Assembly (NCBI GenBank): GCA_963422275.1
Contig: OY729418.1
Location: 2,108,001-2,172,000, forward strand
Source: G963422275 sp963422275
GTDB lineage: Bacteria; Pseudomonadota; Alphaproteobacteria; Rhodobacterales; Rhodobacteraceae
DNA length: 64,000 bases
Direction: 5' to 3'
Both the position numbers and the translations under genes were made by a program. How positions within the stretch are numbered: the stretch's first letter is position 1; the number at the start of each line of letters is the position of its first letter. A model generated the notes under the pieces. That model was not told where the DNA came from. It ran no database searches and saw nothing but the letters and a program-made list of their open reading frames with translations. Positions 44,309-53,289 of the stretch are shown one piece after another.

Positions 44309-45364
44309 TTATTCAGGGCGAGTGCCCTCGTACGCATGGGAAACTATCGACTTCATGTCGTCACGGTCGAACTTGCGTGGATTCCAGTAGGGATTGGCAA
44401 CCGCCAAGTTGCAAGCCAAGTCAATTCCCTCTGGAGGCATGCCAATGTCCTTCAATGCCAGCGGAGCGCCAATCCGCGCGGCAAAGTCATACAGTCCTCC
44501 GCCCACGCTTCGAGATCCGAGAATCCGGCGTATCGGTTCCAGTTCTGGAGCGGTCGCGGCGTTGAACCCCGCGGCATGGGGAAGAATGATGGAATGCGTT
44601 TCGGCGTGCGGAAGGTCGAAGGCACCGCCAAGCACATGGCATAGCTTGTGATGAAGTGCCATGCCTGCCGAACCAAGAGCCATCCCGCACAGAAACGCGC
44701 CGTATTGCGCTTGGCACCGTGCGGCGACATCACCGGGCTGCTCGACGATTGCCGGCAGCGCCTCGGATAGCGCGCGAACAGCATCGAGGCACAGCATGTT
44801 GGTTATCGGGTTCTTCTCCTTAGCGTACAAGGCCTCGATTGCATGGGCGATCGCGTTCAGGCCGGAACATGCTGTCGTGTTGGCCGACAATGTAAGCGTG
44901 TAATCTACGTCATAGATCACGGATGCAGGAAGAACTCTCGGGTCCTTGAGCGTGGTCTTGAGGCCACCTTCGGTCTGGCCGAGGATTGTGGTCATTTCCG
45001 ACCCCGCATACGTTGTGGGCAGGGCGATTTGGGGGATGTCGGAACGGAGCGCAATTGCCTTTGCAAGTCCGATTGTCGAGCCACCGCCAACTGCGACCGT
45101 GCAATCTGCACCCGATTTCTCCAAGGCGCCCATCGCGGCGCGTGTGACCTCAACAGGTGTATGCATGGTGGCCTGATCCAGGATACCGACCGAAAGATCC
45201 CCGAGAATGGCGCGAACCTCCTCCGCCTGCTCACGCTGCTGCTGCGTGCAGACAACCATCGCGCGACTTCGGCCAAGATGCGCGATTTCGTCTTTCAGGA
45301 AGCGGCGGCCGCCGCGCGCGAACCGAACACGCAGTGGCAGGCTTGTGAATTCGAACTCGCGCAT
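44309..45364 (-). CDS. Maleylacetate reductase (iron-containing alcohol dehydrogenase family)
   Basis: The 351-residue protein has the family pattern RVRFARGG, VGGGSTIGLAKAIAL, LPTTYAGSEMTTILGQTEGG, GLNAIAHAIEALYA and MALHHKLCHVLGGAFDLPHAETHS with the metal-site His residues. It reduces maleylacetate to 3-oxoadipate, the step after ring cleavage in the hydroxyquinol, resorcinol and chlorocatechol pathways. The ATG at 45364 was chosen over 45442 as it gives the normal MREFEFTSLPLRV start. The upstream gene-free region should hold the promoter. No ring-cleavage dioxygenase is present in the window. Confidence 0.9.
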   Translation of the reverse strand: MREFEFTSLPLRVRFARGGRRFLKDEIAHLGRSRAMVVCTQQQREQAEEVRAILGDLSVGILDQATMHTPVEVTRAAMGALEKSGADCTVAVGGGSTIGLAKAIALRSDIPQIALPTTYAGSEMTTILGQTEGGLKTTLKDPRVLPASVIYDVDYTLTLSANTTACSGLNAIAHAIEALYAKEKNPITNMLCLDAVRALSEALPAIVEQPGDVAARCQAQYGAFLCGMALGSAGMALHHKLCHVLGGAFDLPHAETHSIILPHAAGFNAATAPELEPIRRILGSRSVGGGLYDFAARIGAPLALKDIGMPPEGIDLACNLAVANPYWNPRKFDRDDMKSIVSHAYEGTRPE

Positions 45365-46121
45365 GGCCAGCAATGTGCATTTGTTTTCTCGAGAATTCAA
45401 GCAACGCGCAATTCTTCTCGATCCATCGTCGAGAGATTGCATGGCTTTCCTGGGAATCGAGGACTTCGCTCGCGGTCAGTGGCAGATCTGCCTTCTGGGC
45501 AAGGCTAGTCTGCAGTTTGCCTTTGAACGCACCTCATCCTTCTCCGCCGTTGCGAATGCCGACGCGAAGCGGCGCTGCCTTGAATAATGAGGCGACTGAT
45601 AGATAGCGTAGTGTGCTCTTGCAGGATCGCCTTGGCATCCTTTTTTAGGAGCTTGAAGATCTTGTAGAGGTTGTGTCGGTCGTTCTTGAGTGAATTGCAA
45701 TTGCGAACGCCCTCGATGGTTTTTCTCGCTCCACGGCCATGAGATGTTTCAGTGTTTTTTCAATGTCGGAATAGCTAAGCGTGACAGTTCCCCATTGGAT
45801 CACCATATCCGTACCACGGTGGGGGTCCCGGCTTTTTCTCGTAAAGCGATGGCCTCTGGCAGTCCTTTCCAGTGCGGCCCGTAGTCTGTGAACCGTTTTG
45901 ACTCACTGTTCTTTCGTCAATATCGGCCCGCCCCATTTGAATTCAGGCACTTTGCCGGACTTGGTGGATTGATTCCAGCTTTTAATCGCCGCGCATTCTT
46001 GTGGCGCTGATCCTCCCGAGGTCGGCGACTCAAGTGAAAGACAGGCCTCGGTGATGTTGTGCGCGCCGATGAGACGGCTGTCGCCATCTCGCAGTTCGCC
46101 AACTGAACGACTCCGATGAAT
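45365..46121. other. Gene-poor stretch with an unrecognised, frame-broken coding trace
   Basis: About 750 bp. On the minus strand a coding-like trace runs from about 45900 (TDMVIQWGTVTLSYSDIEK and TLKHLMAVERE). After a frame change near 45725 it continues as KNDRHNLYKIFKLLKKDAKA, fading by 45580. I do not recognise the protein. It may be a decayed gene or transposase part. The promoter of the maleylacetate reductase gene should lie just above 45364. Confidence 0.35.
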
Positions 46122-47249
46122 CTATACCGAGTCCTGTGCAAAGCATTCTGAATCTGGCTCTTTTCGTGCCAGAGCGAAGCCGTCACGGTCAAAAAGGTGC
46201 ACTTGATTCGGGTCCAAGGCGACGGTTCGGGTTCCGACGCTTGGAACCGATGTCTCGCGGGATTCAATCACAAGGGTGCCGGATGGATGATCGGGAGCAT
46301 GGAGCAGCAGCGTCCCGCCAAGATTTTCCACAAATTTAACTTCGATGTCAAAATGAAATGAATCAGGTTCGGGCTCAACGAACCCTTCAGGCCGAATGCC
46401 GACGGTAACGTCTTCGCCGACCGCAATGTCCGGGCAGAAATCCGGTGTGGACAATATGCAATCCCGGATTCCGGCAACCTGAACTTCAATTTTGTCCGGC
46501 TCTATACCGGCAACCTTCCCTGACAGAAGGTTCATTTTCGGAGAGCCGATGAATCCGGCCACGAAAACATTTCTGGGTCTTTGATAGAGATCCACCGGGG
46601 TGCCCACCTGCTCGATCTTGCCTTCGCGCAAAACGACAATCCGATCGGCCATGGTCATTGCTTCGACTTGATCATGGGTCACGTAGATCATCGTTGCGCC
46701 AAGCTGCTGGTGCAGGCTGGAAATCTCCAGACGCATCTGAACCCTCAGCTCCGCGTCAAGGTTGCTCAGCGGTTCATCGAATAGAAAGACCTTCGGTTTT
46801 CGCACTATGGCGCGACCGATGGCTACCCTCTGTCTCTGGCCTCCCGAAAGCTGCTTCGGCATTCTCTCGAGCAACTTCTCAAGGCGCAGAACCCGCGCCG
46901 CCTCCCTGACCCGCTCGTAACGCTCGGCCTTGCCCATGCCTGACATCCTGAGCGCAAAGGCCATGTTGTCGGCGACGTTCATGTGTGGGTAGAGCGCATA
47001 GGACTGGAATACCATTGCCGCCTCGCGCTTTGCAGGATTCACGCCTCGCATGGACCGGCCGCCTATCGAAATCTCGCCGAAGGTGAGATGCTCGAGCCCG
47101 CAGATTAGCCGCAGCAAAGTTGATTTTCCGCAACCCGACGGGCCCACGAACACGATTAGCTCCCCGGAGTTGATCGCCAGATTCACGTCATGGATCACCT
47201 CGACCTTGTCGAATGCCTTTCCAACGCCCTTCAATTCGACTTGGCTCAT
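46122..47249 (-). CDS. ABC transporter ATP-binding protein (UgpC/MalK type)
   Basis: The 375-residue CUT1-class ATPase has Walker A GPSGCGKSTLLRLICG, FQSYALYPHM, signature LSGGQRQRVAIGRA, Walker B VFLFDEPLSNLD and YVTHDQVEAMT, then TOBE domains (DVTVGIRPEGF). It is the last gene of the second carbohydrate-type importer operon (53289 to 46122), 45 bp downstream of the sialidase-like gene. It is a paralogue of the 23366-24424 ATPase. Confidence 0.93.
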   Translation of the reverse strand: MSQVELKGVGKAFDKVEVIHDVNLAINSGELIVFVGPSGCGKSTLLRLICGLEHLTFGEISIGGRSMRGVNPAKREAAMVFQSYALYPHMNVADNMAFALRMSGMGKAERYERVREAARVLRLEKLLERMPKQLSGGQRQRVAIGRAIVRKPKVFLFDEPLSNLDAELRVQMRLEISSLHQQLGATMIYVTHDQVEAMTMADRIVVLREGKIEQVGTPVDLYQRPRNVFVAGFIGSPKMNLLSGKVAGIEPDKIEVQVAGIRDCILSTPDFCPDIAVGEDVTVGIRPEGFVEPEPDSFHFDIEVKFVENLGGTLLLHAPDHPSGTLVIESRETSVPSVGTRTVALDPNQVHLFDRDGFALARKEPDSECFAQDSV

Positions 47250-47294
47250 TTCAACTCCCTGCGACCTGCATCGCTTTCGTTTTGTTCCTGGGCT

Positions 47295-48506
47295 TCAGAT
47301 CCTGAACCGTGTGCAGAGCACGAACTGCAAAGGACGCTCGTCCTCGCTCCATTCGTGATAGCAGGCCACGATGGTTTCGTCGTTGGTCTGTACCACGGTC
47401 GGATATCCGATATGCTGGAACACTCCCGGGTTCATCGGATTTATTCCATTCGTGTCCCCGTCTCCTCCTGACGCTGCCCAGCCGAGGCTCGATCCCGGAG
47501 CGCCTCGATCTGTGTTGCCGGGAACGCCGCCCGTGCGAATGACGAATTCATTGGCCACGTCCCAGGAAACCCCGTCCTCGGAAATGATTCCCCGAACTCC
47601 ATAGGGAGGGCGGCGGTATCCGTAGATCATCAGGTACCGGCCGTCGGCAAGCGAAATCATGTCGGCCGGATAGCCCCATATGTTGGTCCAGGCTGGCGGC
47701 GTCCAAGAAAAGCCATCGTCTTCGGAAATTGTCATGACCATGTTCTTCGCGTCGCCACTCGGGTTCACGTGAGTCCGCATGAAACATACAAGTCTTCCGT
47801 CCCTGAGGCGCAGGATTGCCGGTTCCTCGTAGTCGATAATCGAAGCTGGATCGTAGGCGATGGTGGAGTAGTATTCCCAATTGGATCCTCCATCGTCCGA
47901 TCGAATCAGGGCTGATCGGGTGGATTCGCCCTCGCCCTCCTCGCCAAATCCCCGGATTCTTCCGTAGAGCCCCATCAACAGTGCACCTGAGGGCAATTGC
48001 CAGCAGCCAGAACGGCATCCGCCGTGCTTTAGCGGTCGGACGTTGCACGGCACCGGGCTGCCCCATGTCTTCCCGCCGGTCTCCGACTTCAGAACATAAG
48101 TGCCAATCCATCCTTGAGTCTTGTATGCCCAAGTCCAGTCGCCCCACTCACCTGTATACGGCTTGGAACTCCAAGACGGCTGCTCAGCTGCAATGCCGCG
48201 CTTGAAGAATGCCGTAATTGTCAGGTTAACGATCAGCGAGCCGTCGTGGAGTTCGCAAATTCCACAGTCCCAGTTGCCTGTGGTGTCAGTCCACGGCAAC
48301 ACGATTTCAGGTTCCGACCAGGTGACCCCGCCGTCGACCGAGCGGACAATGAGGGTCTGGCCGCTGTCGTGATGATAGGGAAAGCGCTCCTCGTTGAACA
48401 CCGCCAAAATGTCTCCGTTTGAAAGTGTCCTTGCGCAAATTTGGTTCACGCAATGTTCGGGATGCCGGAAGATGTCGTGATGGCTGGCTCCGGCGATTTC
48501 GGTCAT
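47295..48506 (-). CDS. BNR-repeat / sialidase-family protein
   Basis: The 403-residue beta-propeller protein has repeated Asp-box (BNR) motifs: SVDGGVTWSEPE, SETGGKTWGSP, SDDGGSNWEY, SEDDGFSWTPP and SEDGVSW. These are characteristic of the sialidase superfamily. No signal peptide is evident, so it would act in the cytoplasm on imported substrate. Asp boxes are structural; the sialidase Arg triad and FRIP motif are not clearly present, so it may be another glycosidase or lyase-like propeller. It sits inside an ABC importer operon between the aldehyde dehydrogenase and ATPase genes. Confidence 0.8.
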   Translation of the reverse strand: MTEIAGASHHDIFRHPEHCVNQICARTLSNGDILAVFNEERFPYHHDSGQTLIVRSVDGGVTWSEPEIVLPWTDTTGNWDCGICELHDGSLIVNLTITAFFKRGIAAEQPSWSSKPYTGEWGDWTWAYKTQGWIGTYVLKSETGGKTWGSPVPCNVRPLKHGGCRSGCWQLPSGALLMGLYGRIRGFGEEGEGESTRSALIRSDDGGSNWEYYSTIAYDPASIIDYEEPAILRLRDGRLVCFMRTHVNPSGDAKNMVMTISEDDGFSWTPPAWTNIWGYPADMISLADGRYLMIYGYRRPPYGVRGIISEDGVSWDVANEFVIRTGGVPGNTDRGAPGSSLGWAASGGDGDTNGINPMNPGVFQHIGYPTVVQTNDETIVACYHEWSEDERPLQFVLCTRFRI

Positions 48507-48573
48507 GCCTAGGTTCCCCCTTGGTTGATTTGTTCCCCGCGAACCTAGTTCGCGGCTTGTGGACGATATCCTA

Positions 48574-50088
48574 TCAACGGCTGCTTGCCACGTTCACGCC
48601 TATATTCTTGATGCGCAGGTAGTTTCGAATTCCGTCCAGTCCGCGCTCGCGTCCGTAGCCGCTGTCTTTCACGCCTCCTGTCGGAGCCTGCACTCCGCCT
48701 ATGAACCACCCGTTGATCCATACCGTTCCTGCCTCGATCCTCCTTGCCAGCCGAAGAGCTCTTCCGATCTCGCTGGTCTGGATTCCTGCGGCCAGTCCGT
48801 AAGGAAGCAGGTTGGCCAACTCGACAGCCTCTTCCTCGGTTGAAAAGCGGAACACTGTAACGACGGGACCAAAAGTTTCCTCACGAGCGATGACGCTCAT
48901 TGTGTCGACTCCTTCGATCACGGTTGGCTCGATGAAATAGCCTGATTCCATTCCGGAAGGCTCGCCGCCCCCCAGCAAAAACTGCGCCCCGTCTCTCTGG
49001 GCCGATTCAATGTGGCTCAAGACCTTTTCATGCTGGGCCGCTGATGCGAGCGGTCCAAGATCGGCATCGTCCATTCCGGCCGCCGTGGTCAAGCATGCCG
49101 CTTTCGCAACGAACTTTTCGAGGAACTTATCCGCGATGCCTTTCTGAAGCAGCAGGCGAGAAACTGACGAGCAAACTTGACCGCAGTTGTCGAACGCTCC
49201 GTCCAGGGCTGCATTGACGGCCGTTTCAATGTCTGCATCGTCAAACACGATCATGGGATTCTTGCCGCCGAGTTCCAGCACGACCGGTTTGAGTGCTCGG
49301 CCAGCGGCAGAGGCCACAAGTCGGCCCGTTGCGACGGACCCGGTGAATGTCATGCCGTCTACAAGTGAATGTTCGGTGAGGGCTTTTCCTGCCTCCTCGC
49401 CATACCCGGTGACAACATTCACGACGCCAGGCGGGAAACCTGCATCGCGGGCGGTCTCCGCAAGCGCGACAGTTGAAAGTGGAGACTGCTCCGCTGGTTT
49501 CAGCACTGCGGTGCACCCAGCTGCCAAGGCAGGCGCCAGCGAGCGAACCGCCATTCCAAGCGGAAAGTTCCAAGGCATGATGTGGGCTGTCACGCCAAGA
49601 GGTTCCAACTCGGTGAAGTCAACGAATTCTTGACCAAGCGGAATCGATGTCCCCTCCGCCTTGTCGGCTGCGCCGGCATTGTAGCGAAGCGTCGCGCCTG
49701 CTCCTCTCAGGTCGTCTTTCGAGTCGCTGAGTGGCTTGCCCACATCCGTCGTTTCCAGGATTGCGAGCTTTTCCAACCGCTCTTCCAGGGCATGAGCGAA
49801 ACCCAGCAGCATTTCGCCGCGGCGCTGCGGCGACATATGCCCCCATGGTCCCTTCAATGCGTCTCGCGCCGATGTCACTGCGTCGTCGACATCGGAATGA
49901 GACCCCCTCGAAACATTGGCGATCACCCTCTCGTTGCTTGGATTGACGGTCTCGAACACCGCGCCGCTAGCCGCGGGTCTCGCCTCGTTGTCAATCCAGA
50001 TCGTGTTGCAGATCGGCGGCGTTGATTGCGCGCCGCTCGCTGTCAATTCGAGGATTGATGGCTGCTGGCTACTGCTTGAGGCTGCCAT
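48574..50088 (-). CDS. NAD(P)-dependent aldehyde dehydrogenase
   Basis: The 504-residue ALDH-superfamily enzyme has MPWNFPLGMAVR for cofactor contact, KPAEQSPLS, FTGSVATG, the general-base Glu in LELGGKNPMIVF, the catalytic Cys in GQVCSS and EETFGPVVTVFRF. It would oxidise an aldehyde to an acid in the cytoplasm. It overlaps the upstream permease gene by 20 bp and precedes the BNR protein by 67 bp, so it belongs to the importer operon and probably acts on a breakdown product of the imported solute. Confidence 0.92.
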   Translation of the reverse strand: MAASSSSQQPSILELTASGAQSTPPICNTIWIDNEARPAASGAVFETVNPSNERVIANVSRGSHSDVDDAVTSARDALKGPWGHMSPQRRGEMLLGFAHALEERLEKLAILETTDVGKPLSDSKDDLRGAGATLRYNAGAADKAEGTSIPLGQEFVDFTELEPLGVTAHIMPWNFPLGMAVRSLAPALAAGCTAVLKPAEQSPLSTVALAETARDAGFPPGVVNVVTGYGEEAGKALTEHSLVDGMTFTGSVATGRLVASAAGRALKPVVLELGGKNPMIVFDDADIETAVNAALDGAFDNCGQVCSSVSRLLLQKGIADKFLEKFVAKAACLTTAAGMDDADLGPLASAAQHEKVLSHIESAQRDGAQFLLGGGEPSGMESGYFIEPTVIEGVDTMSVIAREETFGPVVTVFRFSTEEEAVELANLLPYGLAAGIQTSEIGRALRLARRIEAGTVWINGWFIGGVQAPTGGVKDSGYGRERGLDGIRNYLRIKNIGVNVASSR

Positions 50089-50923
50089 GCGAGATGCCTT
50101 GAATGAAGTATCGTTGCAGGAAAAAGAACAAGGTCAGGCTGGGAATCGAAAGCACTGTCACGCCCGCCATCGCGACCGAGAACCCTTCCAACTGGGTATG
50201 CGTCCCCACGACAGGCGCGAACCGCGCGATTCCGACGGGCATGGTCTTCATGCTCTCGTCAAACACAACTAGGAGCGGCCAAAGAAAATTGTTCCAGTTC
50301 AGCGTGAATATTATCACCGCCGCAGCAATCATTGGCGCTCGCGCAAGTGGCAGCGCGATGAGCCAGAACAGCCGGAAAGGCCCGGCGCCGTCCATCCGCG
50401 CCGCCTCCACCAGCTCCTTCGGGAAATTCAGGAAGAATTGACGGAAGATATAAACGGAGAACACGTTGGCAATAGTCGGAAGAATGAGCGCCTGGTAGGT
50501 GCTTGCCCATCCGATTTTGATGAAGGCGAGAAGCATCGGGATCACCGACACCTCCACCGGGATCATTATCGATGCGAGAAAAATCAGAAATATTGTAGCG
50601 CGTCCCGGAAAGCGGAACTGGGCAAGAGCGAATCCCGCAAGCGCACCGAAGAACACGCAGATTGTTGTGGACGCAACCGCTTGGACAAGACTGTTCAGCG
50701 TCCACCGAACAATCGGAAACTCGAAAATCTTTATATAGTTGTCGAGCGTGACTCGCCGCGGAATCCACTCGATTGTCTCGGTCATCACATCCGCTGGAAA
50801 CTTGAACGATGTCGAGACCATCCAGAAGAATGGCGCTGCCCAAAGCAACGCGACAAGCATGCCGCCAATCCAAATAAACACATCTCTGGAGTTCATTCCC
50901 CGGCGCTCGAACCAACCCCCCAT
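50069..50923 (-). CDS. Carbohydrate-type ABC permease (MalG/UgpE-like)
   Basis: The 284-residue permease has six helices. The EAA loop reads VEAARMDGAGPFRLFWLIALP, and the C-terminal FFFLQRYFIQGISHGSLKQ is typical for the family. The ATG at 50923 overlaps the preceding permease stop by one base (TGATG). An in-frame start at 50968 would add 15 residues overlapping that gene. It is part of the 53289-46122 operon. Confidence 0.92.
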   Translation of the reverse strand: MGGWFERRGMNSRDVFIWIGGMLVALLWAAPFFWMVSTSFKFPADVMTETIEWIPRRVTLDNYIKIFEFPIVRWTLNSLVQAVASTTICVFFGALAGFALAQFRFPGRATIFLIFLASIMIPVEVSVIPMLLAFIKIGWASTYQALILPTIANVFSVYIFRQFFLNFPKELVEAARMDGAGPFRLFWLIALPLARAPMIAAAVIIFTLNWNNFLWPLLVVFDESMKTMPVGIARFAPVVGTHTQLEGFSVAMAGVTVLSIPSLTLFFFLQRYFIQGISHGSLKQ

Positions 50924-51837
50924 CACGCTGTCTCCCTCAGGACAAAGCGCTGGACCAAGGTGACGCACAGGATGACCACGAAGAGCGCGATTGCCAGGGC
51001 GGAGGCGTATCCGTAGAGATTGCGCACGATCGCCACTGTGTAGATATAGTGGATCGGCGAAGACGACGCGCCTGCCGGACCGCCATTGGTCATCACGTAG
51101 ACTTGGCTGAATATGCGCAGCGTTGCGATGAGTTGCAGGGTCACGACCATCGAAAGCACCGGCCGCAGGTGCGGCAGAATGACGAAGCGCAATCGATTCA
51201 CCGGCCCTGCGCCATCAACGGTGGCTGCTTCGGTAAGGTCTCGCGGAATGTCTTGGAGAGCCGCGAGGATCAGAACGAATGCAAGTCCAAGATCCCACCA
51301 GATAGACGCTATTGAGACACCGGTCAGCGCCCAGTCCGTGGATGTCAGCCAAGGAATGTTCGAGATGCCGACGGTGTTCAATACGTTGTTTACAAGCCCG
51401 AATTGCGTATCGAGCATCCAGACCCAGACCAGCCCGATCACAGTTGCCGAAACCACATTGGGGGCAAAAAACAGCGTTCTGGCAAGTCCGGAAAGTGGAT
51501 AGGAACGATTTACGAAAAGAGCGAAGAACAGCCCAAGTATCGTTACCCCTGGAACGATGATGAGCGCGTAGAGAAAAATGTTTCGGAACGCCACCCAGAC
51601 CCATTCGTCAGACAGAGCGTCCTCGAAATTCTGAAAGCCAACCCATCTCGGCGTTCCAATGATGCTCCACTCCGTGAAGGCGACATATGCTCCGAAGAAA
51701 ACCGGGCCGACATTGAAGATCAGGAATGGAACCGCAAAGAATGCGACGAACAGGTAGCCGACCCAGTCAACGGGAGCCTTTTCACCCGAAAGAGCTGTTG
51801 GCGGTGTCCCGCCGGATGTTGGCCTGTCTGGACTCAC
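50923..51837 (-). CDS. Carbohydrate-type ABC permease (MalF/UgpA-like)
   Basis: The 304-residue permease has an N-terminal Pro/Ser-rich tail and then six helices. The EAA loop is LTEAATVDGAGPVNRLRFVILP, and MTNGGPAGASSSPIHYIYT precedes the last helix. It follows the binding-protein gene after a strong intercistronic hairpin and is coupled to the next permease. It makes the transmembrane channel with the 50069-50923 protein. Confidence 0.92.
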   Translation of the reverse strand: MSPDRPTSGGTPPTALSGEKAPVDWVGYLFVAFFAVPFLIFNVGPVFFGAYVAFTEWSIIGTPRWVGFQNFEDALSDEWVWVAFRNIFLYALIIVPGVTILGLFFALFVNRSYPLSGLARTLFFAPNVVSATVIGLVWVWMLDTQFGLVNNVLNTVGISNIPWLTSTDWALTGVSIASIWWDLGLAFVLILAALQDIPRDLTEAATVDGAGPVNRLRFVILPHLRPVLSMVVTLQLIATLRIFSQVYVMTNGGPAGASSSPIHYIYTVAIVRNLYGYASALAIALFVVILCVTLVQRFVLRETA

Positions 51838-51882
51838 AACCTAGCTCGATTTACGGATCCGGACTGGGGCGGCTCTCAAGCG

Positions 51883-51917
51883 AACGCAGCCGGCCCAACG
51901 AGATGGCCGGCTGCGTT
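51883..51917 (-). terminator. Intercistronic hairpin between binding-protein and permease genes
   Basis: A perfect 13-bp GC-rich stem (51883-51895 with 51905-51917) with a 9-nt loop lies 17 bp after the binding-protein stop and 46 bp before the permease start. In ABC operons such hairpins often stabilise the binding-protein message or partly terminate, so that binding protein exceeds permease. Confidence 0.7.
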
Positions 51918-51933
51918 TATCATGCTAAAACGG

Positions 51934-53289
51934 TTAGCCCTTGTCGAGACCGTCCTGCCAGCGTTCTTGGAGATCGGCCATCGCGTCGGCGGGCGTCTTC
52001 GAGCCGGCCCAGACTCCCTCGAGTGTGCGCGCGAGAAAGTTGCCGCCCGAGTAGATCGTGAATTCCGGTCCGGCAACCACCGGAATCTCCGGAATCGTGG
52101 CGAACGCCATTCCCTCCACAAACGCGCCCCGCATGCTCCACGGATGCCCAGCCGTCTTGTAGTCAGGGCGATCGAGGATCGACTGGCGCGGCGAGGCGCC
52201 TCGGCCGACGGTGGTCCAGAGGAAACTGTTGTCAGACAGCCATTTGACGGCTTCCAAGGTGGTTTTGTAGCGTCCTGGGTCGCTCTGATTGTAGAGTTCC
52301 AGTCCGCCCATCTCGAAGTAGGTCTTCAATGTCCCTCCGATGTTTGGGAAATTGGACGTCATGAAATTCAGCCCTTGGCCTACATATCCGTTCAACGTCC
52401 AGGGACCGGTCCAGAAAATCGATCCACCGCCCGTTCCGAACGCCTTGTAGCGATCTGTCACGTCACGCGTCGAAACCCTGTGCTTATCGAACAGTGCCAG
52501 AACCCATTCCATTGCCGCAATGCCGGCTTCTGGATTCACCGCTGCAGTCGAGAGATCGTCGCTGGCGCGCTTGAATCCCATCTGCTCGGCCACGATTCCC
52601 CAAGTCACTGTCGGCTGAACGCCAGAACCGGTCATCAGGATTCCAGAGCGCGTGACCGTGTCGCCATCGCGTTTTGTCATCGCGAGGCCCCATTCAATCA
52701 GTTCGTCGCCCGTTGCAGGGGGCGACATTGGATCCAGCCCGGCCTCGGCGACGTGATCCAAGTTTATTTCCGGCTGCAGACTCATCAGATCCATTGGGAT
52801 CATGAAAATGCTGTTGTCGTATTTTGGATACCGCGCTGCCGACATAGCATTGGAATCGAAGTCATCAATGTCGAGCCCGACTTCCGCAATCACATCGTCC
52901 AGCGGAACGGTTACGCCATCCCTGGCGAGCGCAGCGCCCTTGCCGGCGGTTCCCCATCCGAAGTCCGGTGCCCTGCCTGTCGCGGTTGCCGCGAGCACCT
53001 TGGTGACATACTGTTCTTCGGGCACAAGTTCCATTTTAATCTGGACGCCTGCATCCTTGTGCGCTTCGTTAAAGTTGTCGATCATCTGGGCCCAGATTTC
53101 TCCATCAGATGCGGCCAACCAGCTCCAGTGAACGATTTCGACGGGATCCGCGGCTAGCGCTCTGACAGGACCGAGAAAGGGCGCCGAAAGGCCAACGGTC
53201 GATGCTGCGGCGGTTCCCTGAAGCAATCGCCTTCGGGAGATGCTGCAACCTGGTTCCCGAGCTTTGGTTGAGGCATCATATGTCATCAT
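51934..53289 (-). CDS. ABC importer solute-binding protein (family 1, Tat signal)
   Basis: The 451-residue protein has a twin-arginine leader (ISRRRLLQGTAAASTVG) and then a CUT1-type binding fold: VEIVHWSWLAASDGEIWAQM, RYPKYDNSIFMIPMDLMSL, GGGSIFWTGPWTLNGYV and FATIPEIPVVAGPEFTIYSG. It should capture a carbohydrate-like ligand in the periplasm. It is the first gene of the operon with two permeases, an aldehyde dehydrogenase, a BNR protein and an ATPase. Tat export is less common for this class but frequent in Alphaproteobacteria. Confidence 0.9.
   Translation of the reverse strand: MMTYDASTKAREPGCSISRRRLLQGTAAASTVGLSAPFLGPVRALAADPVEIVHWSWLAASDGEIWAQMIDNFNEAHKDAGVQIKMELVPEEQYVTKVLAATATGRAPDFGWGTAGKGAALARDGVTVPLDDVIAEVGLDIDDFDSNAMSAARYPKYDNSIFMIPMDLMSLQPEINLDHVAEAGLDPMSPPATGDELIEWGLAMTKRDGDTVTRSGILMTGSGVQPTVTWGIVAEQMGFKRASDDLSTAAVNPEAGIAAMEWVLALFDKHRVSTRDVTDRYKAFGTGGGSIFWTGPWTLNGYVGQGLNFMTSNFPNIGGTLKTYFEMGGLELYNQSDPGRYKTTLEAVKWLSDNSFLWTTVGRGASPRQSILDRPDYKTAGHPWSMRGAFVEGMAFATIPEIPVVAGPEFTIYSGGNFLARTLEGVWAGSKTPADAMADLQERWQDGLDKG

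Noticed and set aside
51403..53157. Plus-strand frame of 584 codons
   Set aside because: It is antisense to the permease and binding-protein genes. It spans their intergenic terminator and has no recognisable domain.
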